Shown here piece after piece: positions 45,524 to 55,806 of a DNA stretch of 64,000 bases. The notes below the pieces were generated by a model, which ran no database searches, was not told where the DNA came from, and worked only from the letters and a program-made list of their open reading frames with translations. The stretch covers positions 6,572,001 through 6,636,000 of the forward strand of contig OY744465.1 in NCBI GenBank assembly GCA_963556145.1, given 5' to 3'. The DNA is from Hygrocybe punicea. Lineage: Eukaryota; Basidiomycota; Agaricomycetes; Agaricales; Hygrophoraceae. Numbering within the stretch: position 1 is the first letter of the stretch; each line of letters starts with the position of its first letter. Made by a program: the position numbers and the translations under genes.

Positions 45524-45682
45524 TGGAGAGGTACCGAGGTACCTCTCCGGGGGCTCACGCAGGACTTGAGGTGGAAGTCGACTGGATAGGATAGGAATGG
45601 GTCTGTCTACTACATCAGGAAGGCTACTAACTAGGTCAACCGTGGGAACCCAGTCACGTGACTGCCAGGTCCCACTACTCCA
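45524..45682 (-). repeat. TRIM LTR (5' LTR in element orientation)
   Basis: Same 159 bp. Followed on the minus strand by a 3-nt spacer and the putative primer-binding site. Apparent LTR identity indicates recent insertion. Confidence 0.9.
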
Positions 45683-46215
45683 CCGTCTGCCATATCTTGG
45701 CTGCCCATCAGACGTGGGTTGGCCAACACATTGGAATATATTGGCTACCCATCAGACGTGGGTTGGCTGACACATTGGAATATATTGGCTGCCCAGCAGA
45801 CATGGGTTGGCTGACCGTCTGCCACATATTGGCTGCCCATCAGATGTGGGTTGGCTGACACATTGGAATATATTGGCTACCCATCAGACGTGGGTTGGCC
45901 GACACATTGGAATATATTGGCTGCCCATCAGGCATGGGTTGGCTGACCATCTGCCACATATTGGCTGCCCATCAGATGTGGGTTGGCTGACACATTGGAA
46001 TATATTGGCTACCCATCAGACGTGGGTTGGCCGACACATTGGAATATATTGGCTGCCCATCAGGCATGGGTTGGCTGACCATCTGCCATATATGGGCTGC
46101 CCATCAGGCATGGGTTGGCTGACCGTCTGCCAAATATTCGCTGCCCAGCAGACATGGGTTGGCCAACCATCTGCCATATCTTGGCTCCACAGCAGGTGTG
46201 GGTTGGTCGACCGTC
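45683..46215. repeat. 44-bp minisatellite array with 132-bp higher-order repeat
   Basis: Continuation of the array cut at 43796. Units are ~44 bp. Three successive unit types form a 132-bp block occurring twice in tandem with almost no differences (45821-45952 and 45953-46084). Open frames here are artefacts. Confidence 0.85.
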
Positions 46216-46601
46216 CTTGTTGTGACCCTCTTGGATAATTGGAATTCACATAACATATATTGTGTCCGAATTGAACATGTGTTTGGCTGTTACTCCCCAA
46301 CTGAGGTATTCATCTGCCAAACATGCAGCACTCAGTTCTTCTGTTCCCAGTAGCTTCAACAAATTACAAGTGGTCTCATACATATCTGCACAACGGCTAT
46401 GCATTGTGCTGTTGTTGATGATTTGTACAGATCATCTACCACACCTTTAATCACCCTCAAGTCACCTCAATCGTGAGCAATGATCAGAGGGAGATACACG
46501 TTTTCTCCATCACTCACGTGATTTGCTGGTTAGGTGCACCATGAGTTTAACACAAGGCCTCTTCGTTCTCTCCACCCTAAACTCCCATCTCCCCAGCAAA
46601 A
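46216..46601. other. Spacer before the unidentified gene
   Basis: No clear features. CCCCAGCAAAA just before 46602 could be a 3' splice site or leader of the next gene. Confidence 0.3.
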
Positions 46602-48868
46602 ATGAAGTGGATCACACCTGCATTTTCTGCCATCCTTGAAAAATACTACGATCAATACAGACAAGCCAGTCCAGAAGATTGAATTGCAGTGGTAAAAGGG
46701 ATCAAAAAACAACTGAGACTGTCCGCCAAAGCCGATGCGGCAGAATGGCCATCCGAGATGAATACTGTATGTGAATTTCTGTATTGTCAAGATAAACCGT
46801 CTGCCATACCACATATTTAGAAAATCCAAACATGGTATCACAATCATCAGTCCAAACAAGAGGACCAAACTGAAGATGCACTGAAATTTTTGGGGAATTG
46901 GACTGTTAGGCTTGTCTTGAGGGAAAAGATGAGAAAGGAGATAGACGAAAGAACTGCCGAGATGTCAGGGGAGGCGGCAGGGACACCAGGTTATATCAGG
47001 TGTTATGGTAAAGCTTGGAGTGAGCTAGTCGCCAGTCTCAGTTCCAAAAAGCTCTCTGAATACGCAGCTCTGGCCAAGAGCTGGAACAAACAATGCACAG
47101 GAGTCGACATTAAAAGAAGGCATGTCCATTCATAGTCATCGACAGAAGTTGAATGTTCTAACTTTACACAGTCGAGCAACCAAAGATTTTGGCAAGACCG
47201 CCCTGAAATTCATGAAGGATGTCGATCAACAGATGGGCGTCAAGGTTTTCATGATGTTTGGGTATGAGGATGAGAACGGAATGTTGATTAAAGGAAAGTA
47301 TGTTCCCTCGTTATTATGATACACAATGGGCTTATAGCCTTTCCTTTGAGGCTGGAAACTCCCGGTCTTGTTGGTGAAAAGCTTTCAAAGGTCTTCACGA
47401 AGGAGGGAGATGTGATATGGTCATCGTGGGATGAACATTTAGCGTTGACGTTCCAAAATAGTGATATTCCAACCTATCAACCTTTGATCATGGATGTCTA
47501 ACTTCTATGACCCTAGAAAAGGCAGGGGACAACGATGACAGTGACAACAGCAGTGACGATACGCCTTCGCACCGCTACGACAAAAGCGCTCCTTACGAGC
47601 TTCAGACCGATGAGAACGGATGGCCCATCATTCCAGACGAGGCAACTCCAACCCTGACAACTCTACGAGATATGATTAGGTCAATTGTCACCGTGACGTA
47701 TCATGAGTGGTGAGCTGTTACATACACCCCCCATTGACCATTTCTGCCAGGAAATACCGCCCACAACCCCACCTCCTCCGTTCCATGGGGAACGATCGAA
47801 AGAACGACCCCCGATTACGTGGAAACTTCCTACCTTCCAACGAATGTGCAGCTCAAGGAGCCCTGGAAAATGAGGCTCGACGATCTTCGAAAAATGCACA
47901 AACATTGGTTGGAAAGGCAGAAACAGGGCTTTCCAACATTCCGGTTTAAATCGGTCTTACAAAGTGATCAACGAGCGCAAAATGCATTCGTCAAGGCCAG
48001 AAAAGACAAACAGTCTGCTGCTGCGTTGGCTGGGACAAGTGCAGTTAACCGTGCAGAATCCAGCGCTATGGGCGGACGACGACCAAAGGGGACTCACGGG
48101 GTGTCTTCAAAGTCCAACAGGCGTCGGTCGAAACAGAAGACTGTTGCTAAGAAGACGTCCAATCGTGACAGACAAACCCAGTCGTCAATGAAGGGGAAGG
48201 GGAAGGGGAAGGGGAAGGGGAAGGGGAAGGAGAAGATGACCGATACTGAAGACAGCAGTAGCGAGTGCAGTTGGAGTAGTGCTTCACCCGATGGCGACTC
48301 AAGTCCAGATGAAGATCAGGGAGGAACCTGACAGGAGACTCCACAACAAGCTCGGAGGGACAAGGATCTCCAGCAGGGACAGGAGGGCAATGCACGGCAA
48401 GAACAGGCCAGGGCGGAGAGAGAGAGAGTCGAGAGAGAGAGGTTGGAAAGGGAGAGGGTTGAGAGAGTGAGGGTGGAAAGAGAGATGGTGGAAAGAGAGA
48501 CGGAAGAGAGACGGAAGGTGGAAAGAGAGATGGAAGAGAGACGGAAGGTGGAAAGAGAAAGGGCAAAAAGCGTGAGGGCGGAAAGAGAGAGGGTGGAAAG
48601 AGAGAGGGTGGAAAGAGAGAGGGTGGAAAGAGAGAGGGCGGAAAGAGACAGGGCGGAAAGAGACAGGGTGGAAAGAGACAGGGCAGAACGAGACAGGGCA
48701 GACAGGGAAAGATTGGAACAAGCGAACGCCGAACTAGAGAGAATAGAGCGCGAGAGGGTGGCAAGAGACATGGCAGAAAAATTGCTGGCTGAACAAGCGG
48801 AGGCTGAAGCAGCACGGCGCTCTGGGAGATCTCATGGGGGCCGAAATCCCAAGCAAAACAATAGGTGA
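46602..48868 (+). pseudogene. Unidentified multi-exon fungal gene with two in-frame TGA codons
   Basis: Exon 1 starts M-K-W-I-T-P-A-F-S-A-I-L-E-K-Y and contains TGA at 46680-46682 (E-D-x-I-A-V-V). The intron GTATGT...TTTAG (~46769-46820) joins in phase to K-I-Q-T-W-Y-H-N-H ... W-S-E-L-V-A-S-L. A GC-AG-type intron (donor 47120) leads to A-T-K-D-F-G-K-T-A-L-K-F-M. Later exons carry acidic, basic and K-G-K-G repeats. A further in-frame TGA at 48329-48331 is followed by a long open tail of R-E-R-V-E-R-E repeats, a probable single alpha-helix or coiled coil, to 48868. The Y-H-N-H and W-x-x-L-V patterns look like a lineage-specific agaric family of unknown function. One junction near 47297-47341 does not keep phase. 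The product, if any, would be truncated. Confidence 0.5.
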
Positions 48869-48993
48869 AGCTATATTATGTTAATGTGCGGTCTTTGCTC
48901 CTTACCATATACATATACAGCAGCAACCAACCATTGCGAAGATCTACATGCCATAAGTAGGCCAAACCGCGTTAATACGGTCAACCTTCCTGT

Positions 48994-49651
48994 TAGTGTT
49001 GCTGAAGTTCAGTTCGGTCCGGTTCCGACCCTTTTTGGCGGAACCGCGAACTGAACTTCGGGTCCGGTTTGGCGCATGGCCAAACCTGGACCCGAACGGC
49101 TTTGAACCGTCTCTTAGTGTTTGGTCTGGGTTCAGACGTGGTCTGAACCCCAGACCGAGGTTGGCTCACCCCTGAGCTCCGTTCTCCTCGCGAATGGCAG
49201 GCACGTATCAATTGATACGGCGCTACGCTTTGCGAGGAAGTTGGGCTACGGGGGAGCCGTCTGGTGCTGTTGCTGCTGCTGCTGCCGCTCCCACTGCTGG
49301 TGCTGCTGCTGCTGCTGCCGTTGCCGTTGCTGCTGCGCTCCTGCTGCTGCTGTTGCCGTTGCCGCTGCCGCTGTTGCTGCTGCTGCCGGCATTGCTGCTG
49401 CTGCTGCTGCTGCTGGCCGTCGTGGTGGTGGTTGCCGTTGTTGTTGCCGCCGCTGATGGTGATGTTGGGGCTTGATGCACCAGCAGCAGCTGCTGCTGCT
49501 GCTGGTGTTGCTGCTGCCAGCGTTGCTGCTGCTGCTGCTGCTGTTGCCGCCGTTGCTGCTGCCGCCGTTGCTGCTGTTGCTCCTGCGCTCCTGCTGCTGC
49601 TGCTGCTGCCGCTGCTGCCGCTGCCGGCGCTGCTGCTGCTGTCGTGGCCGT

Positions 49652-49682
<31 letters not shown>

Positions 49683-50240
49683 GTTGCCGTTGCCGTTGCC
49701 GTTGCCATTGCCGTTGCCGTTTCCGTTGCTGCTGTTGCTGCTGCGCTCCTGCTGTTGCTGCTGTTGCCGTTGCCGCTGCCGCTGTTGCTGCTGCTGCCGA
49801 CATTGCTGCTGCTGCTGCTGGGCGTCGTGGTTGTCGTTGCCGTGGTTGTCGATTTTCCTGTCGCAAATAACATTAGTAAAGTTAAGAAAAAAAGGAAACT
49901 TACCTTGAGGAACACAACACAAATTGTGTTGTGTTCAATCCGCGTTGATGTTGCTGTGTCGCGTGAAAGCTACCTCGTCACGGCCGGTCACATGATACCG
50001 TTTAACACGAAATGGTAAGTAAAGAAATATGAAAAACAAAGGAAATAAATTCCTTAAAAATATCCGCGTTCGCGGTTTGGACGCGGTTTGGAGCCGTTCA
50101 GTAAATCCGGCCAGCCTCGAAACCCTGAACCGAACCCGCGGTCCGGTTCAGCATTTGGCTGAACTTAGACTGAACCCCGGGTTCGGTTCGGGGTTTGAAC
50201 CGGGTTCGGCTAGGTTCGGAACCGAACTACGGCAACACTA
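48994..50240 (-). mobile_element. Non-autonomous hAT element, copy A (1247 bp), with spliced Q/S/N-rich frame
   Basis: Ends TAGTGTTGCTGAAGTTC and GAACTACGGCAACACTA form the terminal inverted repeat. CTTCCTGT flanks both sides exactly (48986-48993, 50241-50248), an 8-bp hAT-type duplication. Subterminal regions are rich in GGTTCGG/CCGAACC motifs. On the minus strand a short first exon (N-T-T-Q codons, start ATG replaced by TTG) joins through an intron GTAAGT...GCGACAG (~49862-49907) to a long CAG-rich exon: poly-Q, N-G and poly-S tracts, ending in L-P-R-S-P-T-S-S-Q-S-V-A-P-Y and A-C-H-S-R-G-E-R-S-S. No transposase. Orientation is set by the frame and is opposite to copy B. Confidence 0.85.
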
Positions 50241-50615
50241 CTTCCTGTATAGACAGACCACATAATTGTCCTTATGTGTTGCTGCATTGGCTGAATTGTG
50301 GTGAAAGACTACATAAATGTCTTTATATGCATTGCAGTGCTGTAACGCTAAATTGTGACATGTCACACACGTGATGTCACTTCTGGGTGCCCAGCGTGAT
50401 GTGATGGTCACACGTGTGATGTCCAACCAGCCTGAACACGTGCTCGACTTGGCTTGGCTTGGTTCATTCAGATGCCTGAAGTAATATTGTATTGACAGTC
50501 CAAAATTGTAAAGTGCCAGGATGATATATACAGATGTTGCGAGCAGGGAAACATCAACCTGGCTACTTACGACGCCGTTTCAGGTCTATGAGGGGTATCG
50601 GGAAATCTGGATGCA
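50241..50615. other. Short spacer
   Basis: Contains the target duplicate of hAT copy A and sequence downstream of the JmjC-like gene. Nothing else recognised. Confidence 0.3.
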
Positions 50616-52380
50616 TCATGATGAGTGTTTGTTCATCCTTGGCAACAAAACAATCATACCTTCATCATCATCTGTGGAAGGTTCCCTCAGACGTTTCACA
50701 GGTGGGGGTGAGCGTGGGGGTGAGGGTGTTTCAATATAGGCAAACAAAGGTTGGCCACCCACACTGGCCTCCTCTGTGTCACCCCCAGCGGAAATGTCCA
50801 TGCGATCGTCATCATCCTCATCCTCATCGTCACTACCCTTCGCATCAAGATCATCACCTGGCCTGGCCTCCTCCCCCTCCTGACCTTCCATACCTGTCAC
50901 CACCAAATCCCCCACCACCAAATCATCTGAATCTTGACCCTCCATACCCGAAACCACCAAATCACCTGAATCTTGCACCTTCTCATCACCTGACGCCTCC
51001 TCCCCCTCCTCCTCCTCATCTTCCACACCCTCCTCCCACTCCTCACCCTCCACACCTTCCTCGCCTTCCTCACCTTCCTCCCCCTCCTCACTTTGCACAC
51101 CCTCCTCCCCCGCGACACCTGCGACACCCTCCTCCCCCTCCTCACCTTCCTCGTCTTCCTTGCCTTCCTCACCATCCTCACCATCCTCACCATCCTCCCC
51201 CTCCTTATTTTGCACACCCTCCTCCCCCGCGACACCTGCGACACCCTCCTCCCCCTCCTCACCTTCCTCGTCTTCCCCCTCCTCCTCAACATCCATACCC
51301 TCCCCTGCAGCACCATCTGAATTTCCCACCTGACTTTCCACACCTTTCCCCTTTGCGCTATCTGAATCTCCCCCCTGTTCCGGTGGATTTGCCTCATTGT
51401 TGCCTGTATCTCCATCGGTAGTCGCATTGGGTACCGGCAGAATCAGGTGAGAAGGAAAGTCTATGTATTCAACAAGAATTGGACTGAAGGGTTCCACAGG
51501 TCACCTTCGTATGTGTAGTTTTGGCCCGGTCCAGAAAAATTCCAGGGGTGGACTCTGCGGAAGCTCGTTAAGCTTGGGGAACAAATCTGGCCAATCATTC
51601 TTGAAATATCGGCGGACCGCCAGCTGGACAGCTTTCGCTGTGCAATATGGGGGTGCCTTCACAACCCCGTCCTTGTCCAATTTATACCCAACAATTGCTG
51701 CAGACAACTCCAGGAGACTGCATTTAAACACGTATGAGGAACTGATCCAGTGTTCTTCCATCAAGACAACGAAACGTTCCGCAAACCATATTTGGAAATG
51801 TCTATATCTGCACTGGGCAATATTCTGCTCCTCGCAAATCTCGGCCATCATGGTGTGGTTGTAGAACGCCCTGTTAATGATATCGGCAAGCTCGATAAGA
51901 TTTCCTACCATCACCACGTCGAGGAAGCCATCTTCAGTTGCAATATCAGGGATATGAGACCTTGTGAAAGCAGTCGCTGTGAAGTGAACATTTAGCATTG
52001 GGGCACATTGAAAACATTGTCCAAAGTCGCTCACATGATGATTCATGGTTTCCCATGAAGTAGTCGATCCACACCGTGAGAAGTCGCCGGAGAAATGTGC
52101 GTGTCACATTGTGCTCCACATTTGTGATGGAATGACTCATCACGAACGTATGGATAATCCCATAACAGGTATCCCGTATAGTCGACGTCGCATAGAGATG
52201 ACGTCCATTCACAATGGAGTGCTCCACACCTAGGACATAATGCGGGGTGCATGGCCTCATGTAACTGAGTGTTTCAGCACACAACCGAGTTGTCACAGAT
52301 ATATTCCCACTTACAGCACCGAACCCTTCATGAGCAGTAATCCTTCTGCTTCCCACAGGCCTTTCCCACTATGTTTGCTC

Positions 52381-53507
52381 TAGTGTTGCCGTAGTTCGGT
52401 TCCGAACCTAGCCGAACCCGGTTCAAACCCCGAACCGAACCCGAGGGTCAGTCTAAGTTCAGCCAAGTGCTGAACCGGACCGCGGGTTCAGTTCCGGGTT
52501 TCGAGGCCTGCTGGAATTCCTGAACAGCTCCAAACCGCGTCCAAACCGCGAACGCGGATATTTTTAAGGTATTTATTTCATTTGTTTTTTGTATTTCTTT
52601 ACTTACTTTTTCGTGTTAAACGATATCATGTGACCATTACACGAAGGTCTTCACCAACAACAACAATGCAAGGCCCATGAACACGACACAATGTCGCGTT
52701 CGTGAATACAGGTAAGTCTCGTAACCTTTCTTAACTTTACTAATATTACCTGCCACAGGCAACTTGACCGCAACCACATCGTGAGCACACCACCACACAC
52801 AACATGGATCCCAACACCAACGCCAACGGACGCGGGACAGCCGCAACACCACCAGCGGCGGCAATGGCAACGGCAAAGGCAACGGCAACCAGGCAACGAC
52901 AACGGCAATGGCCAGCAGCAGCAGCAACAGCGGAAGCAGCAACGCCGGCAGCAACGGCAGCAGCAGCAGTGGCAACAGCCAAAGCCATCCAACATCACCA
53001 CCAGTGGCGGCAACAACGTTAACGGCAACCACAACCACGACGGCCAGCAGCAGCAGCAATGCCGGCAGCAGCAGCAACAGCGGCAGCGGCAACGGCAACG
53101 GCAGCAGCAGGCGCCTGAGCACAGGAGCAGCAGCAGCAACGGCGGCAGCAGCAGCAGCAGCAACGGCCGCGACAGCAGCAGCAGCAGTGGCAGCAGCAAC
53201 GGCGACGGCAGCAGCAGTAGCACCGGCAGCGGCAGCAACAGCAGCAGTGGCAGCAGCAGCAGCAGCAGCAGCGCCAGATGGCTCCCCCGCAGCCCAACTA
53301 CCTCGCGAAGTGTAGCGCCATATCGATTGATACGTGCCTGCCATTCGCGAGGAGAACGGAGCTCATGGGGTGAGCCCACCTCGGTCCGGGGTTCAGACCG
53401 TGTCTGAACCCAGACCGAACGCGGAGAGACGGTTCGATTCCGAAGTTCAGTTCGCGGTTCCGCCAAAAAGGCTCGGAACCGGACCAAACTGAACTTCGGC
53501 AACACTA
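52381..53507 (+). mobile_element. Non-autonomous hAT element, copy B (1127 bp), inserted in a JmjC-like exon
   Basis: Begins TAGTGTTGCCGTAGTTCGG, ends CTGAACTTCGGCAACACTA; GTTTGCTC flanks both sides exactly (52373-52380, 53508-53515). It is in reverse orientation to copy A and shares its ends, subterminal GGTTCGG motifs, intron and protein tail. The inferred frame starts M-N-T-T-Q-C-R-V (exon end ~52710), the intron is GTAAGT...TGCCACAG (~52711-52759), and the second exon runs to 53407 with Q-, S-, N- and G-rich tracts ending L-P-R-S-P-T-T-S-R-S-V-A-P-Y and A-C-H-S-R-G-E-R-S-S. Removing the element and one duplicate leaves the host codons in frame across the site. Confidence 0.88.
52688..53407 (+). 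CDS. Spliced Q/S/N-rich protein frame of hAT copy B
   Basis: A putative two-exon frame: ATG near 52678 (M-N-T-T-Q), donor GTAAGT at 52711, branch-like CTAAT, acceptor CCACAG, then ~215 codons. The composition is dominated by CAG/CAA/AGC/GGC codons, with a prion-like or low-complexity product. The tail of about 28 residues has normal complexity and is shared with copy A. Splice phase is the same in both copies (AG|G). Whether it is translated is unknown; it could be a decayed captured host exon. Confidence 0.4.
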
Positions 53508-55017
53508 GTTTGCTCGGCTGCCACTCCCAAGGATAGGCCTTGTTAGTGGCAAGATTGCCCGCCTTGTGATCCCATTCGGCATCCCTTCAAGGCCTCATGA
53601 TGACCCTGTACTCATGATGACCCAGTACTTTGCGCCAGTCCTGACAATAACCACCGTGCCAAAGCCATCATCGTCTACATGTGTCCACGAAATAGCATGA
53701 CCTGTCGTCGCCGTTCCCCAAGCCAAATCGTCGTTCAATGGCTGCTCACAGATAAACCCCCGTCGGCCACGGGTTTCGTGCCAAGCAACCTCAGATGATG
53801 CAAGCGACCTTTTCCCAAATAGACAGGTAAATGATGTGTTCCTTGTTCGAGACCCGGTCACTCACCGAAACTTTGGAGGTGGGTCCATCGTCATATGACC
53901 CATAGGAAGGTCAAGGAAGTTGAAAACCCTTTCATTGTCAGGGTCAAGCGAAAGTTGATATAATGTTTCCAATGTGCCAGGTTTGTTCATATTCTTGATG
54001 TCAGCTGCTAATCGCAATTCGGCGACTAACCACGGCAGGTGAACATTGATGCCCAAACGGTCACCCAAAAATGTACCTTGCACTGAATGAATGGAGGACA
54101 AAGACCCCAAAGACTCCAAACCTTGCCTATCAAACTCCACCGTCTCTACAGGGGAATTGAGGACGAGGATGTGACGATGACGAAATATTCCTTGAATTGT
54201 CGCAGCATCCATCGACTTGAAGGTGTTCCATTCCACCACAAAGACACACGATGCCTGAGGATCATATGCTTGTTCTCGTGCGGTAGGCAACCGATGTGGG
54301 GGAAGCCCATCAACATAAGTCGATCGGACGAGGTCATACGTCTCCCGCAACAATGCATGTTCCACTTTGGCCTGTATCAAGAATAGTCAACGACAAATCG
54401 GTAGAAAAAATCAAACATCAACATACAACCACAGATGGTGAATAGTGCACATGCTGAACGGGTTCGTGGAGGGGGTCACCATCATACATGGTGAGATGAA
54501 CGCCCTCTGCTGCTCTCTTTTTCAAATTATGAGTTGGTTGGCATGTCATTGAACAACAGGACACAAACCATAGGCACTAGACGGCTGAGTAAATCCAGTT
54601 CCCCATAATCCTGTCAAAAGATTTGCTGTTAACAAACGACATACATCTTCTGTAACAACTCACATCTCCAGTAAGGTCAATAATGATGTTGACTTTCTCC
54701 GGCGTCTTCTTGTAGTCATCCTCATCCTCCTCATCCTCACGATCATTACGTTTCTTCAACTTAGGACGACTTCTTGTCGACGGGCCAGTTGGGCTCCTCT
54801 TCTTCCGATATGACTTCCCAGGTGCAACCACGATTTTTTTTGCTTTTGGCTTCCCCTTGCCTTTGGCTGAATCACTGCCCTGGCCCAATAATTTCACCTG
54901 GCTCCTTGTCAACATGGAGCCCTGTCCAGCTGTTTGAGCCGCTTTCGATTTTGCACTCCCCTTCTTCTTGGCAATTTTCAAAAGAAGTGGTTCGTTGTAG
55001 AGGGTCCTCGACCCTCT

Positions 55018-55790
55018 GAGGCCGTAACATCGATATCTAGCGAATCCGCTCGAACCCGACGTCTCTAGCAATCTACGTTCGAACCCGACGCAACCCGACG
55101 CAACCCGATGCATACCAACTAGCACGGCCGCTCACGTACCTGGACGGTCTATCTCCTAAACTCACGGAACTTCAAATATCGAAGATAGATCTCATCGGAC
55201 TGGGATCCCGACATCGGACTTGCCTTATTCACGCCTAGCGTCTCCCTTATGGGGATATAGTAAAGTATATTGCATCTTTTACGGTTTTTTATATCTTCCA
55301 CCCATTTTCCCTGTCATCGTCGCCTCGCAACGCTCTTCCTACTTCCCCATTTTTATTCTCCTTTGTCTCCTCTCATCGGCCGAGGACTCTCGTCCGAATC
55401 TAGGTACACAAATTTGTAGTATAAAAACGGTGCCCAAGCGCCGTCTAAGAATAAGAAACCAGTTCCCCCATTTCCTCTCTCTGAGAATTAAGTCTCTCAG
55501 TAAATTCCATCGCACACATTGCTCGTCGGATTCCTCGACGCCCTCCCCGTCGTTCTACCGCCTTTATCTCTACGTTACTCGTCACCCGACACCCGACCCG
55601 CCGTACCCGACATCGTCGGCCTCGTCGGCTTCGATCGGTCTCCATAGATCTCAGTAGTTTACTCGGCGGCTTCTTACTTTTTATATCCTATTATCTTACT
55701 GAAGCTTGTTAGACTATTCCTAGTCACTTCTACGCTGACCCCTCAGGCTTAGGATCATTATTCCGCAGCCACCCCGACCTCGCCTTTACA
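55018..55790 (+). repeat. Probable 5' LTR of Gypsy-2 (boundaries tentative)
   Basis: The JmjC-like gene stops at ~55015 and a new GC-rich texture starts. TATAAAAA at 55420-55427 fits an LTR promoter. TTTACA at 55785-55790 is followed two bases on by TGGAGCCCACCGCG (55793), which would fit a tRNA-type primer site, setting the LTR end. The start (TGAGGCCG near 55018) is a guess because the 3' LTR is not in the window for comparison. Confidence 0.4.
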
Positions 55791-55792
55791 TC

Positions 55793-55806
55793 TGGAGCCC
55801 ACCGCG
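55793..55806 (+). promoter_or_regulatory. Candidate tRNA primer-binding site of Gypsy-2
   Basis: TGGAGCCCACCGCG begins with TGG, the complement of tRNA CCA ends, two bases after a CA dinucleotide. The tRNA is not identified. Contrasts with the self-priming site of Gypsy-1. Confidence 0.35.

Larger units (their letters stand above)
43797..45682 (-). mobile_element. TRIM-like non-autonomous LTR retrotransposon (1886 bp)
   Basis: Two identical-looking 159-bp LTRs (43797-43955 and 45524-45682) begin TGGAG and end CTCCA, with CCGT (43793-43796, 45683-45686) as a 4-bp duplication, or 5 bp if the shared A is counted. Reading the minus strand, TGGTGATGAGAGTG starts 3 nt after the LTR (45520 down to 45507) like a tRNA primer site. 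A purine run GAGGAAAAGGGG lies 4 nt before the other LTR (43971-43960). This orients the element on minus. The internal ~1.57 kb has no gag or pol. A 362-residue minus-strand frame (44227-45315) is proline/threonine-rich and repetitive, with no domain. The LTR starts with a palindrome around GGTACCGAGGTACC. Confidence 0.85.
50616..55015 (-). pseudogene. JmjC-like 2-oxoglutarate/Fe(II) oxygenase gene, disrupted and cut by insertions
   Basis: Minus-strand exons: 55015-54664 (basic, acidic K-K-R-N-D-R-E-D-E-E), 54610-54427, 54371-53866, 53808-53516, then across a hAT insertion to 52315, 52264-52035 and 51976-50616. Introns are 50-58 nt with GTGAGT/GTAAGT donors. Core motifs: S-W-T-H-V-D-D-D-G-F-G-T (H-x-D metal site) and G-A-K-Y-W-V-I-M; after the insertion Y-M-R-P-C-T-P-H-Y-V, G-V-E-H-S-I, G-R-H-L-Y-A-T-S-T-I. 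The tail is highly acidic with a ~119-bp internal duplication. Lesions: a 17-bp tandem duplication (~53594-53627), TGA at 53587-53589 and 51501-51503, a frame problem in the second exon, the hAT element, and loss of the 5' part beyond ~55015 where Gypsy-2 begins. The family call is from motif pattern. Confidence 0.65.

Noticed and set aside
49264..49908. Poly-Leu/Ala/Cys frames in the hAT elements
   Set aside because: Other frames of CAG-type repeats; only the Q/S/N frame is joined in phase by the conserved intron and keeps the shared tail.
50534..51421. 295-codon proline/histidine-rich plus-strand frame
   Set aside because: Antisense shadow of the acidic E/G/D-rich tail of the JmjC-like gene, whose reading is supported by upstream exons and splice sites.
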